Below are positions 29,601-37,969 of a DNA stretch of 64,000 bases, one piece after another; the stretch's first letter is position 1, and the number at the start of each line of letters is the position of its first letter. The notes below the pieces were generated by a model. The model saw only the letters and a program-made list of their open reading frames with translations, did not search any database and was not told where the DNA came from. Source of the DNA: Babesia bovis T2Bo (lineage: Eukaryota > Apicomplexa > Aconoidasida > Piroplasmida > Babesiidae); the NCBI RefSeq assembly GCF_000165395.2, contig NC_010575.1, positions 1,225,001-1,289,000 on the forward strand, written 5' to 3'. Made by a program: the position numbers and the translations under genes.

Positions 29601-31248
29601 TACCGGTGACTATACGGATGTCACCCCGTTTTAGTTCAAAATTTACGCCAGAAAATACCAAAGGTGGTTGTGGAGATTGCATTAAGAATTCTTCTCGTAC
29701 GTTAAGCCAAGTAAAAGAGGCATCCTTTAAAATAACAAGTGTATTTTTACTTATATTTTTATCCCCTTTAGGTATTTCTGCAGGTAATGACTTCCTGGGT
29801 GACCCCGTCAATATGTTACGGTTAGTCAAATAAAAATTTGGTGAACAAGTTTTCATATATGTTTCAATCCTCCCGATCGATGTAACTCCTTCTACCACTA
29901 TTTTCAAACTTTTGAGCAGATAATCAAAAGAACCTACAATGGCATTTACAATGTGAAGCAGTGTAATAGGAAGAGAAACGTCAAAGTCCGCTCCATTTGC
30001 TCCTGATTTCTCCTTACGGATGAAACCAAGAATAACCACTATGTACACTATGGCCCCAATGACTCTCATCAAGGACCGGTTTATTGAAAATAACGAAAGC
30101 CTGGATTGAAGCACCGCGAGCTCATCGCTTCTACTGTCCTGTATCACGTTAAAACCGATGTCTTCTATACCAGCAACTTCCAACATCTTCAAGGATCCAA
30201 TGATATCAGAACTCTTTGAAATACGGTCATCCTTCGACCTTAACGAATGAATTATATTGCACGCATTAATCACTTCAACCAAAATCATAATTACAATGCT
30301 GGATGCAATAATAATTATTGGGAGTAGTATATCCATACCTGTTTGTGTGTATATTAAAAGTATGCCAGCTATGATATTACAGATAAAACGCAACAGCATC
30401 ACACAAGCATCAACAAGGGCCACTATATAGTAAGTATCCACAAACAAAAAAGTATACATACTGGGCGTCAATTCAGCATTTTGATGTCGCCTAGCTGGGC
30501 ATGCCAATATTTCACAAGCATCCTGATTTGTGGAAGATGCAACGTGAACAGCACTTTTGCATCCTTGTCTCACAGAATGGGCGCGCATTAAGTTGGGATA
30601 ATCCCTACGGTGGCATAATCCATGTTGAAAGAGAGTTATGGCGATGGACGCTTCCATTAAAGTTTGCAAACGCATGTTATACAAATTAGCGTGCTGGTCT
30701 AAGAAGGTATTTACAGTCTCTATACCAACAATAGAACAGACTAATAATACAATCATTCCCCAGTCTTGTTCTTTACTCGATAACATGGTAAGCAGCCGCT
30801 TTAAAAACATGACGGTTACTGCTGTGGTAATGGCAATAATAATCATTACAAGGAGTGTTAATGCAATGCGACGCCAAAAGGTGAGCAAAATTGCTCGGAG
30901 CATTATGCTCCTACCACGCTTTTTACCTTTACCATCCTGTAAATCATCAGATTGCTGCCTTTGCGATTCTTCCAGTCGAAGGATTCCATCACTAACATGT
31001 TTTGACAGTATTGGTTGCCAATAGGAAATTTGATCAGCCTCTGGCAACCGGTGTACCCCTTCCGGTTCTATGATATGAGTGCAAATATACTTCACCCACC
31101 ATTTAGCCCATCTTAAGAGCAGAAAATTACATATACCAGAATCGTTATAGCTTTTATGTTGTGTTTTATCCACCATCCTAGAATCATATATATCGTTCGG
31201 ATCCATTGTAAATATATCAGTAGCTGTAAACATATTATACGGTTTCAT
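26605..31248 (-). CDS. ABC transporter, ABCC/MRP type, full transporter
   Basis: An intronless 1547-aa protein with TMD1-NBD1-TMD2-NBD2. ABCC proteins export organic anions and glutathione conjugates. NBD1: Walker A GNQGSGKTSF (~552), Q-loop FYSSQDIW, signature YSLSGGQRVRVGLARAL (~646), Walker B FLVCLDEPFHGLD, but the H-switch position reads ILTMSKS with no His. NBD2: Walker A GRTGAGKSTLL (~1283), signature reduced to FSTSQLRQLSFARL (~1426), Walker B RILLIDEPP, and H-switch His present (FIVAHNKN). The losses fall in the two halves of one composite ATP site, leaving the other intact, as in asymmetric ABCC transporters. Location (plasma membrane or organelle) is not evident. It converges on SF3A1 with only ~116 nt between the two stops. 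Confidence 0.92.
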   Translation of the reverse strand: MKPYNMFTATDIFTMDPNDIYDSRMVDKTQHKSYNDSGICNFLLLRWAKWWVKYICTHIIEPEGVHRLPEADQISYWQPILSKHVSDGILRLEESQRQQSDDLQDGKGKKRGRSIMLRAILLTFWRRIALTLLVMIIIAITTAVTVMFLKRLLTMLSSKEQDWGMIVLLVCSIVGIETVNTFLDQHANLYNMRLQTLMEASIAITLFQHGLCHRRDYPNLMRAHSVRQGCKSAVHVASSTNQDACEILACPARRHQNAELTPSMYTFLFVDTYYIVALVDACVMLLRFICNIIAGILLIYTQTGMDILLPIIIIASSIVIMILVEVINACNIIHSLRSKDDRISKSSDIIGSLKMLEVAGIEDIGFNVIQDSRSDELAVLQSRLSLFSINRSLMRVIGAIVYIVVILGFIRKEKSGANGADFDVSLPITLLHIVNAIVGSFDYLLKSLKIVVEGVTSIGRIETYMKTCSPNFYLTNRNILTGSPRKSLPAEIPKGDKNISKNTLVILKDASFTWLNVREEFLMQSPQPPLVFSGVNFELKRGDIRIVTGNQGSGKTSFIKSILGEMTLVSGSMAVAPLSTDMPIFYSSQDIWLPSGTIRSVITFGYTFDEEVYHQVLRSVELESDIQSWANGDSRVISEQGYSLSGGQRVRVGLARALYAYMIFSKANEQLENRCCFLVCLDEPFHGLDPNVTIKIFDNLFNKRTGLLVRDDVAVILTMSKSVINLYTSSDVQSNLVNIQIHHINGLEVGSPELMDVGSPHRLKSSEELSTPGAGESHIVGSYDCFAHSQRFNVLYHEVESTVDAFNTDPQGEGNRAKLSLEDQKKQCATSSAYGLYISGMGIFYSLAIFISLITAIVLDKVFGILVAQWSDVVKSLEGNDTVQTNQDEILAKHTEVATKLKILVPSFIALVFIGMFIAVFANIRASTRIHEFIMNSIFQRSSSELKLKNSLAKIITFLTSDIYYIDEHVGRFIVATLFSFLSICVQFITICYTVPILSPIPILMGVILYLFVVKNYLIASKILQNVMLEANNSINAVYGDVIAGSAIYRSFRKEHLCIKRVCVYSENFYAIKFLKIALTTWAMLTCKLFAVGIVLCAAFIPVVYAYFRGDELKVAQIGLGISYSLGINGLLHGFIFNFSMLEKQMCSMVRFRDYFLQGKTSLRHTFETMNETVMITNAFTEYLGDNQRRWSGLSRRRKNEYYNFLFRKYLSCLGYLFYRPKVEFLDCEYYLPGEHTTLELRDVSVTIPPRTETNVPSPILKHVTASANAGDIIGIVGRTGAGKSTLLATLQNIVEHRDGSLLIDGREMKSIPRKVLRHIVGVLPQMPFIPKGWTLRRFLDPRMLYSDDEIISALECCGLQDLVNIEGGTNLLDAILVRSNIKVNKGLYLMPPLVRLRGPKDDAICLDRSLSGSRGNNENRNSGFSTSQLRQLSFARLVLYRKTYRILLIDEPPAENCESAPKEILDTPRESTNDIGMPIYDLVKIHFRHCTTFIVAHNKNALKTCTAVWIMRDGMLVRECSAEEFMVNGRKIMANIELYLANMDST

Positions 31249-31877
31249 AATGGATCCACCGTCCTATTGGAGTTACTTAAACATTAGGCATTGTTCACAG
31301 AATATAACTTGCCTAGATGCCGCAGTCGTGGATCACCAGCGCGCGTAGAATGCCGTCCAAATATGCCCATTAGTACTCATCAGCAAATGTGTATCATATA
31401 ACATTAGATTCTTTTCATATGTATAAATACGAGCCGCAATGCGCGTTAATACAAAGGAAACCCTTCCCCATACCAAGAAATTAACTGTTTCATCCCTGAA
31501 TTACAGCAGAAGACGATGAACGATGTACAAACGTTGATACAGTAACTTCTTTATTTGAACGTTTGAAAGTGTGCGTTCTTGTTACTGTTTATTAGAGGCC
31601 TGGGAGGTAACATCGATTTGTGCATACATGGGATCCGGTTGCTTTGTAATCGCATACTAACCGTTTATATTACCATATGATTCATTGTTATAATCTCATG
31701 TTACTGGTGATTTAGCCGGCCATCAGCTTACTTAATGGTAATTTAAATATATAGCTATATTATATATGACAAATCTGCCCATAGATGATTGATATTATTT
31801 TTTTACATTTTTGAAGGTTAATTCACATAAATGCAAATCACCGTTCGAACAAATCGTTTGAATTTAACAATACCGCC
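31249..31877. other. Intergenic, ~0.63 kb
   Basis: 5' flank of the ABC transporter gene, very AT-rich at 31720-31830. It ends where the second 5S-containing block begins. Nothing else is seen. Confidence 0.45.
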
Positions 31878-31959
31878 CTGTCATATAAGGTTCTGGTCTA
31901 TATCTTGTTGATTGTGAGCCTAGTACAAGCAGCGCAAAGGCGGCTATGCTGGCTAACAT
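31864..31959 (-). pseudogene. Truncated copy of the small leader-bearing frame
   Basis: The same leader (MLASIAAFALLVLGSQS) and following residues as the frame at 24121-24402, but after RYRPEPYM the sequence leaves the duplicated block and stops after 31 codons. It reads as a by-product of the 5S block duplication. Confidence 0.4.
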
Positions 31960-32251
31960 CCAAAAATTGGGTATAACAGTTAGTGATATTCATTGTATAG
32001 TTTGGATATTAAATGCTGCCATGTACTATATGTAGATGTATCCGAGCTCGTCGTCGTTGCCGGCCATACTGCGTCGAAAATACCGGATCCCATCCGAACT
32101 CCGAAGTCAAGCGGCGCTAGGCCGGGATAGTACTGGGGTGGGGGACCGCCCGGGAACTCCTTTCGGTGCCGGCAGCCTATTTATTATGTAATACACATTG
32201 GTCACATATATGGCCAAAATAGTCACTATTGGTGCCCTGGGATGGTGATTT
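31878..32251. repeat. Duplicated block carrying 5S rRNA, copy 2
   Basis: Direct copy of 24323-24703 with a few substitutions, same orientation, ~7.5 kb apart. SF3A1 and the ABC gene lie between the two copies. Confidence 0.85.
32056..32176 (+). rRNA. 5S ribosomal RNA, copy 2
   Basis: 121 nt, identical to copy 1 except for one visible difference (GCGTCGAAAA instead of GCGTAGAAAA). Helix I ends and all internal landmarks are intact, so it should be functional. Confidence 0.94.
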
Positions 32252-32810
32252 GCACGTTATTGTAGGTTTGTGCATCCACTTCCCATAGTTTCCCCTGGCA
32301 TGACTGTTACCGCCTTCGACTATACAAAAGCCAATGTACCCTTGGCATACTATACCAAAACGGCATTTCGAGGGTTAGGCGTTAATGTGAAGCATATTTT
32401 CTTATAATATTTGGTAAATGAACTCGGTTTCATCGTATATATTGCAATATAAGGAATGTGTAACGCTAGACATGTGTAGTAATGCATGATCAATGCACTA
32501 AGAAATTATACGCTCAACATTATGTACATTGGCGTGAATCACATGTTTTATTCCTTCGTTGAGAGCTGTGGAATCCACCCTATCATTCAATACTGTTACC
32601 ATTACCAAACGGCATGACCATTTCAATTAATTACCAAAATTTGTACCATGGCTTGGATTTCGGTTTTTTATCTTCGTTTTCTGATGGATTCTTACCCATT
32701 GAACCATCGGTTCTAGATGGTTCTTTGATGCCATCATGTTGCATTCCTTGTACACTGGGTTGCATAAGTTTAATTTTCATTTTTTTCCCTTTTTAGTATT
32801 AATTTTTTTC
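32252..32810. other. Intergenic, ~0.56 kb
   Basis: Spacer between 5S copy 2 and the 3' end of MEVARR copy 2. AT-rich, with T-runs near 32780-32810 on the plus strand. No gene is recognised. Confidence 0.4.
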
Positions 32811-33437
32811 TTAGTTGCCTTGTTTTTGTTGCTCTTTTAACATTTTTTCCATTTCTGCTTCCCGTATTTTGTCTAGCTCTTCTTCGATTCTATCGTTCAG
32901 AGCCTTTACATAGTCCTCAAGAGCGTTGGCTAGGTCTTCAGGTACTTCACTAAGGTAACTGTATTTTGATGCTTCTTGGGCGAGATCAGCAGGTAGTTCT
33001 GACAGTAACTGGTCAAAAAAGGATATGGCATCCAACAACTTCTCTCTTCTTAACTCTACTATACCTTCACGAATTTTTGGTTTCTCTTCCTCAGACAACG
33101 TTCTGGTTACTAATCCGAGATACAAATCGTGGTCTATCAATCCGTAAATGTCTTGGTTTGTAAAGGATTTGCCCCTTGAGTTCACAATGGCCACTGCAGA
33201 TGGGTCGTGTGGAAGTCTACCTATAACTTCTTGAAATTGATCGTCAATAATTTTTCTTAGCTCCTCATCTTCTTCATTAACATTAACCTCAGACTTCACT
33301 TCATCAACTTCGCCGTTTTTTGGTTCCGAAACCTCATCGCATAGGACATTGCCACTAGCAGCACCTGCCACAACAGCGGCACCAACAATCCACTTGGCAA
33401 CCTTGCGGAAGCCGTTGTTACGCCTTGCTACTTCCAT
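32811..33437 (-). CDS. Secreted MEVARR-family protein, copy 2 (208 aa)
   Basis: ATG at 33437. The first ~28 residues are almost identical to the other copies (MEVARRNNGFRKVAKWIVGA, then AVVAGAASG), then a Cys-containing GNVLCDEVSEP and an acidic EV-rich stretch shared with copy 3. The conserved motif appears as RGKSFTNQDIYGLID, followed by LPADLAQEASKYSYLSEVP and PEDLANALEDYV, and a C-terminal coiled-coil-like Glu/Lys/Arg tail. The body is shorter and diverged compared with copies 1 and 3. Its upstream block is shared with copies 1 and 3. Secreted; function unknown. Confidence 0.72.
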   Translation of the reverse strand: MEVARRNNGFRKVAKWIVGAAVVAGAASGNVLCDEVSEPKNGEVDEVKSEVNVNEEDEELRKIIDDQFQEVIGRLPHDPSAVAIVNSRGKSFTNQDIYGLIDHDLYLGLVTRTLSEEEKPKIREGIVELRREKLLDAISFFDQLLSELPADLAQEASKYSYLSEVPEDLANALEDYVKALNDRIEEELDKIREAEMEKMLKEQQKQGN

Positions 33438-34483
33438 TCTTGACAAAATTGTAGATAATTCAAAGAAAGTGCTAAGGGATCTCCTTGCTAAATGCTGTAA
33501 TAGTTAGTAATGAATATATGGTGGTATGCACCTGGGGAATTGGATGATTCATGCATTGCATGTTATCACAGATCATTAAATCACCGTCTATCCATCATAT
33601 GGAGCTGATTCATCAATACTTCAGCAGCATTATGCCAGCTTGGACGCTGTAAATACCAATTGTCTCTAACCCTCCACAGTACATTCACTTAGAACTACAT
33701 CCTTCCACTGTATCTCAAACAGGTCGTCAAGTAATAGCCAGTTATGTGATATCACAACCATGAGAACTTTCTAATTTTAACGGTTGGTCATTCATGTCAA
33801 TTCCGTCCCATGAAGAGCCTTTTGACGTTATACGCTACACTGCTGGATTCATTCTGTTAATACGTAGCCATTGCCTATGGTACTCTATTTCAAACGTAGC
33901 AGCAATGTAGATCCATAGTAAACGATGAAGCAAAACATTGCACTATGTCTCTTGAACCTATGGCATACAGCCTCTCATTTGACGGCTCCGTATATATAGC
34001 TATTATGGCGCCATTGAAGTGTCCTAACAATGTTAAAGAGCTCCAATAAACGCTAGTACTGAGGTCTGAGCAAGATAGTGTTGATTGTCTAGGCGGTTCA
34101 CATCACTGTAACCTTGGTCCATGTCACCATATCATCGGTATACACTGGAACCTCTGCTAATGTGACCATGTTCATCAGAATTCCAGTCTATAGACAATCC
34201 TGATAGTATACTGTGGAACTGCAACATTATGGTGTGAATGTTGATCAGATCTAAATGTTTGTCTGTGCTTGACATGGTTATTGTGGTGCCACAGGTTGCT
34301 GCTATATATGTGCCATATGCCTAAAGTAGTAAATGCATATTAATACTTACTGGGTGAGATGGGGATTACCAGATTGTGTAACAATAGCAGAATTAGAGTT
34401 GTAGCCTGCAGTTAGTGGTTAACACTATATCAAATGGATACACTGATACTACCGTATGTACACAAGCAGATTACATCTTGAAG
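33438..34483. repeat. Duplicated upstream block of MEVARR copy 2
   Basis: Direct diverged copy of 21180-22227; its MEVARR-proximal half also occurs inverted at ~35309-35810. It keeps the same position between a MEVARR gene and a 437-aa-type gene, so a whole two-gene cassette was duplicated. Confidence 0.7.
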
Positions 34484-35287
34484 TCATGAACAGTCGTTGG
34501 CTTTGCAGTCACTTTCCACTAGGTCATGTACATCTACGTTGACACATCTCTGTTCCCATACGCTAATGTTATACAACATCTTCACGTACGGACATCGACA
34601 TAACTTGCTCAAGTCAAAATAGGCATTGGGACCTTGGCTGCTCATACGCTTAAAAACCTCTCGCACTGTCACTGTGTGAAACTCGTCCTTGATATCAGTG
34701 TCATATACCTTCATCGTGTTCACCACCACGTACTCCCACCCATGACCAACGTGGTCAAACACCTCCACGTGCGTTACAAGCACGTCACTGGATTCATAAA
34801 TGACAGTCTGGAGTTGTGAGTTGGTAACTCTGACGACTTGTTCGGGGTACGGAAACGGTACAATGCAGTATTGCCTGTACAGCCAGCACCCCCTCCTAAG
34901 GTTGGCTACAACAATGACCTCTGGTGAACTATTATCAAACCTGGAAACGTCAATCTCAAGTTGACTTGTACTCCTGGCGCCACCCGTTGGAATAGGGCGG
35001 ATATTGCGGTATGAAGGGTCCAGTATGTGCTGTGCCTTGAATATACCGTTCACTACAGGAGGCAGACTCAACGTGTAGTTACCTACGTAACCATTATGTT
35101 TGATCCACAATGTAAAGTGTTGCAATACTACGTCCACATCTACTTTAACACTGTGTGAGCTGATTAATGATTGGGGACCTCCAGGGGTTTGGTACAACCA
35201 GTCTATATTCAGAATAGGGGATATCAGGAAAATATCGTTACGCCCTCGTATACGGCTTACGTAGTCTCTCTTTTGTGCATTGCAATA
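34484..35287 (-). pseudogene. 5'-truncated copy of the 437-aa secreted gene
   Basis: The C-terminal ~265 codons match 22228-23541 almost residue for residue (for example GNYTLSLPPVVNGIFKAQ and the end ESDCKANDCS), with about a dozen substitutions and no frameshift. At ~35287 homology stops inside the codons for 'KHCNAQK', so the leader and ~170 residues are missing and no proper ATG exists. The break coincides with the start of an inverted segment. The low number of changes implies a recent event or continued gene conversion. Confidence 0.8.
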
Positions 35288-35308
35288 TCTGTCTATGTAG
35301 AATAGTGT

Positions 35309-35810
35309 ATAGTTTTGCGATATCGTCTATTATGGATTTACATTGCTGCCGCGTTTGACATGGCATATAATTAGCAGTGCTTACGTATTAACAGAATGAA
35401 TCCAGCAGTGTAGCGTATAACGTCAAAAGGCTCTTCATGGGACTAAATTGACATGAATGACCATCCATTAAAATTAGAATGTTCTTATGGTTGTGATATC
35501 ACATAACTGGCTATTATGTGACTACCCGTTTGGTAAACTGTGGAAGGATCTAGTTCTATGTGAATATTCCATGGAGGGTTATAGACCATTGGGATTGGCA
35601 GCATCCAAGCTGGCATAATACTGCTGAAGTATTGATTAGTCAGAGCAATTACGGAAATAGACGACGATTTAATTATCTGTGATAACATGCAATGCATGGA
35701 TCATCCAATTCCCCAGGTGCATACCACCATATATTCATTATCAATCATTACATCATTTACCAAGTGGATCCCTTAGAACTATCTTTGAATCATCTGCAAA
35801 TTTGTTAAGT
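35309..35810. repeat. Inverted copy of the MEVARR upstream block
   Basis: Read on the minus strand, this segment matches 21180-21690 and 33438-33960. With copy 2 it forms a large inverted repeat whose two arms end in MEVARR genes pointing away from each other. It serves as the 5' flank of MEVARR copy 3. Confidence 0.8.
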
Positions 35811-37100
35811 ATGGAAGTAGCAAGGCGCAACAACGGCTTCCGCAAGGTTGCCAAGTGGATTGCTGGTGCCATTGTTGTGGCAGGTGCTGCCAGTGGCAAT
35901 GTCCTATGCGATGAGGTTTCGGAACCACAGGAGGCTGAAGTTGCTGAAGTGAAGTCTGAGATTAATGTGAATGAAGAAATTAACACCGAGGTTAAAGATT
36001 CAAAGAGAGCTGATGTAAATGTTGCGGAAGCAGATATCACATTCGAAGACCCTGGAAAAGCATACCGTAGGAAAGTAGCTGCTGTTACTGAGGAGGAGAA
36101 GCTATTACAAGCGCCAGATGCAGTCATTTTTAGAAATGTTGTTGGTAGACAGTACACTAACAAGGAAATCGACGATCTTGTAGATAGATCTGGTTTGAAA
36201 GGTACAAAAGGCGTTATCCAGCATGAGTTGGGAGTCAGAAAAATAAAATTACTACGTGAAATGGGAAAGTTTAACACAATCTTGGAATCTCTTCCAAAAG
36301 AAATTGCTGAAGAGGCAGGTAACTATGCAACGTATGATAGATTACCAGCTGATTTAGCTGAAAAGGTTAAATGGAATCATTTTAATAAAAGTTTTTTTGG
36401 GCTTATGGAAAAAGTTCCTCAAGACCTAGCAAATGAAATGATGGGATGCGATATTTACGAAGGATTTCCGGGTGAGTTGATCTTTAAAATAAAAGAATTT
36501 TTACATCCTTTCGATCCATCTACTGTGTTTATTGATGATGGAAAAGATGAAGATATGGCGGACAATCTTGAAACTAATGTAAGAATTGAAATACCTTCGC
36601 TTAAACCATTGTCTAACAAGCCGGCCACTGCAGAACAAATTTATCGTGTTATCCGCGATTACCCTCCGACTACAATCGGTGACAGCATGGACGTTGAAGT
36701 TAGCAGCCCCTTCAACCGATTCTCACGTGACGAAAAGCGAGATGACTTTTCCAAGTCAAAAGCAATTAAAAATTTCAGGAAGATAATTAACCACATCACG
36801 GGATATTGCCTCAAGTTGAAGGATCAGGCCCCCTACGGCGATATTTACATGGCCTTTGAGGATGCTAGCACTATTAAGCTCCCTGTTGACATTGCCGCAG
36901 AACTCGCTTCATTACCCGATGACTTCCGTGGATTATTCCCAGGAGCAGCTGTAGCACCCAAGACCATTTTGTATCTTGGACAGTTGTTGACGGAGGGTAC
37001 ACATGGTAGGAGGCCACTCAGTGGGCGCTCTAGAGCGGTTTGGGATAAGCATTACGAAACCAACACAGAAGCCCTTTATGATGCCATATCAGTTATTTAA
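35811..37100 (+). CDS. Secreted MEVARR-family protein, copy 3 (429 aa, extended, mosaic)
   Basis: The real start is the ATG at 35811, where family similarity begins. Order: leader MEVARRNNGFRKVAKWIAGA; a GNVLCDEVSEP plus EVKSEINVNEE stretch as in copy 2; then from 'KLLQAPDAV' to 'FLHPFDPSTVFID' a ~150-residue region very close to copy 1 (GRQYTNKEIDDLVDRSGLKG, LPKEIAEEAGNYATYDRLP, VPQDLANEMMGCDIYEGF); then a unique ~150-residue C-terminal region (IPSLKPLSNKPATAEQIYRV; LPVDIAAELASLPDDF; GRRPLSGRSRAVWDKH). The copy-2-like front and copy-1-like middle make it a mosaic. It is the longest member in the window. Secreted; function unknown. Confidence 0.75.
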   Translation: MEVARRNNGFRKVAKWIAGAIVVAGAASGNVLCDEVSEPQEAEVAEVKSEINVNEEINTEVKDSKRADVNVAEADITFEDPGKAYRRKVAAVTEEEKLLQAPDAVIFRNVVGRQYTNKEIDDLVDRSGLKGTKGVIQHELGVRKIKLLREMGKFNTILESLPKEIAEEAGNYATYDRLPADLAEKVKWNHFNKSFFGLMEKVPQDLANEMMGCDIYEGFPGELIFKIKEFLHPFDPSTVFIDDGKDEDMADNLETNVRIEIPSLKPLSNKPATAEQIYRVIRDYPPTTIGDSMDVEVSSPFNRFSRDEKRDDFSKSKAIKNFRKIINHITGYCLKLKDQAPYGDIYMAFEDASTIKLPVDIAAELASLPDDFRGLFPGAAVAPKTILYLGQLLTEGTHGRRPLSGRSRAVWDKHYETNTEALYDAISVI

Positions 37101-37969
37101 ATGTAGCATTGTCATCCGAAATAATATTGAGAGCCGATATCAGCTCTCTAAAAACTAGTAGTGAGTTTATCTATATAATGACTTCATTTATTGAAATAAC
37201 TCACTGTTTAATGATTTTTAAGCATGTTATTTATGATTTTAGATTTCGAGTATGGCTATTCGGCGATGGGCTTCTGATACTAGCATCCCAGTAAAACTAA
37301 TTAATAACCGCCAGATAATCCACTGATATGGACTCCATGATCACTGGTAATATACTATATAATATAACGGCTATTCATATCTCTCTATGTTCTTCAATGC
37401 TACCTTATCTAAATATACGACCAATCAACTCTAAATTTGTCGGTGTATCAGATGCTATGTCCGTTATTAGTGATATCTGATAGTAAGGGTGGTAAATATG
37501 GTGTTAAGGCCGGTGTCTAGTGCCAGCGTAAAATGTGTATGTACAGGATGCGCGTTATTACTGTTAGACACAGGTGTTAATTAATATAATGCTAAAATTT
37601 TAGAACACTTAAGGAAATAAACTGTTGGAACAATAGAAGAACATTAAAAGACGCTTTATAACTACCTGACGCTGTGAACATAATGTCATTCTCACTCGTT
37701 GTCAACATGTAACGAGCCAATGAATAAAAGATGGCACGTTTTATTAGCATATGTACATAATAGGATCTGTCATTCACCTAGAATTGCAATTTGATGTATT
37801 ACATCATAGATGATGCATTTACGCGTTGCACAAATGAAGGGATAATAAAATACGAAAGGAGAACGCTCAATAATTACAATGTATTACACTGTTTATATTA
37901 CTCTCTACTAATAGGTAGTAAGTACTTTAGCCGACGAAAAACCGAATTCCTATGATTGTTTGAATCAGC
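37101..37969. other. Intergenic, convergent, ~0.87 kb
   Basis: AT-rich spacer between the 3' ends of MEVARR copy 3 and the 498-aa surface protein gene. No gene or RNA was recognised. Confidence 0.45.
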
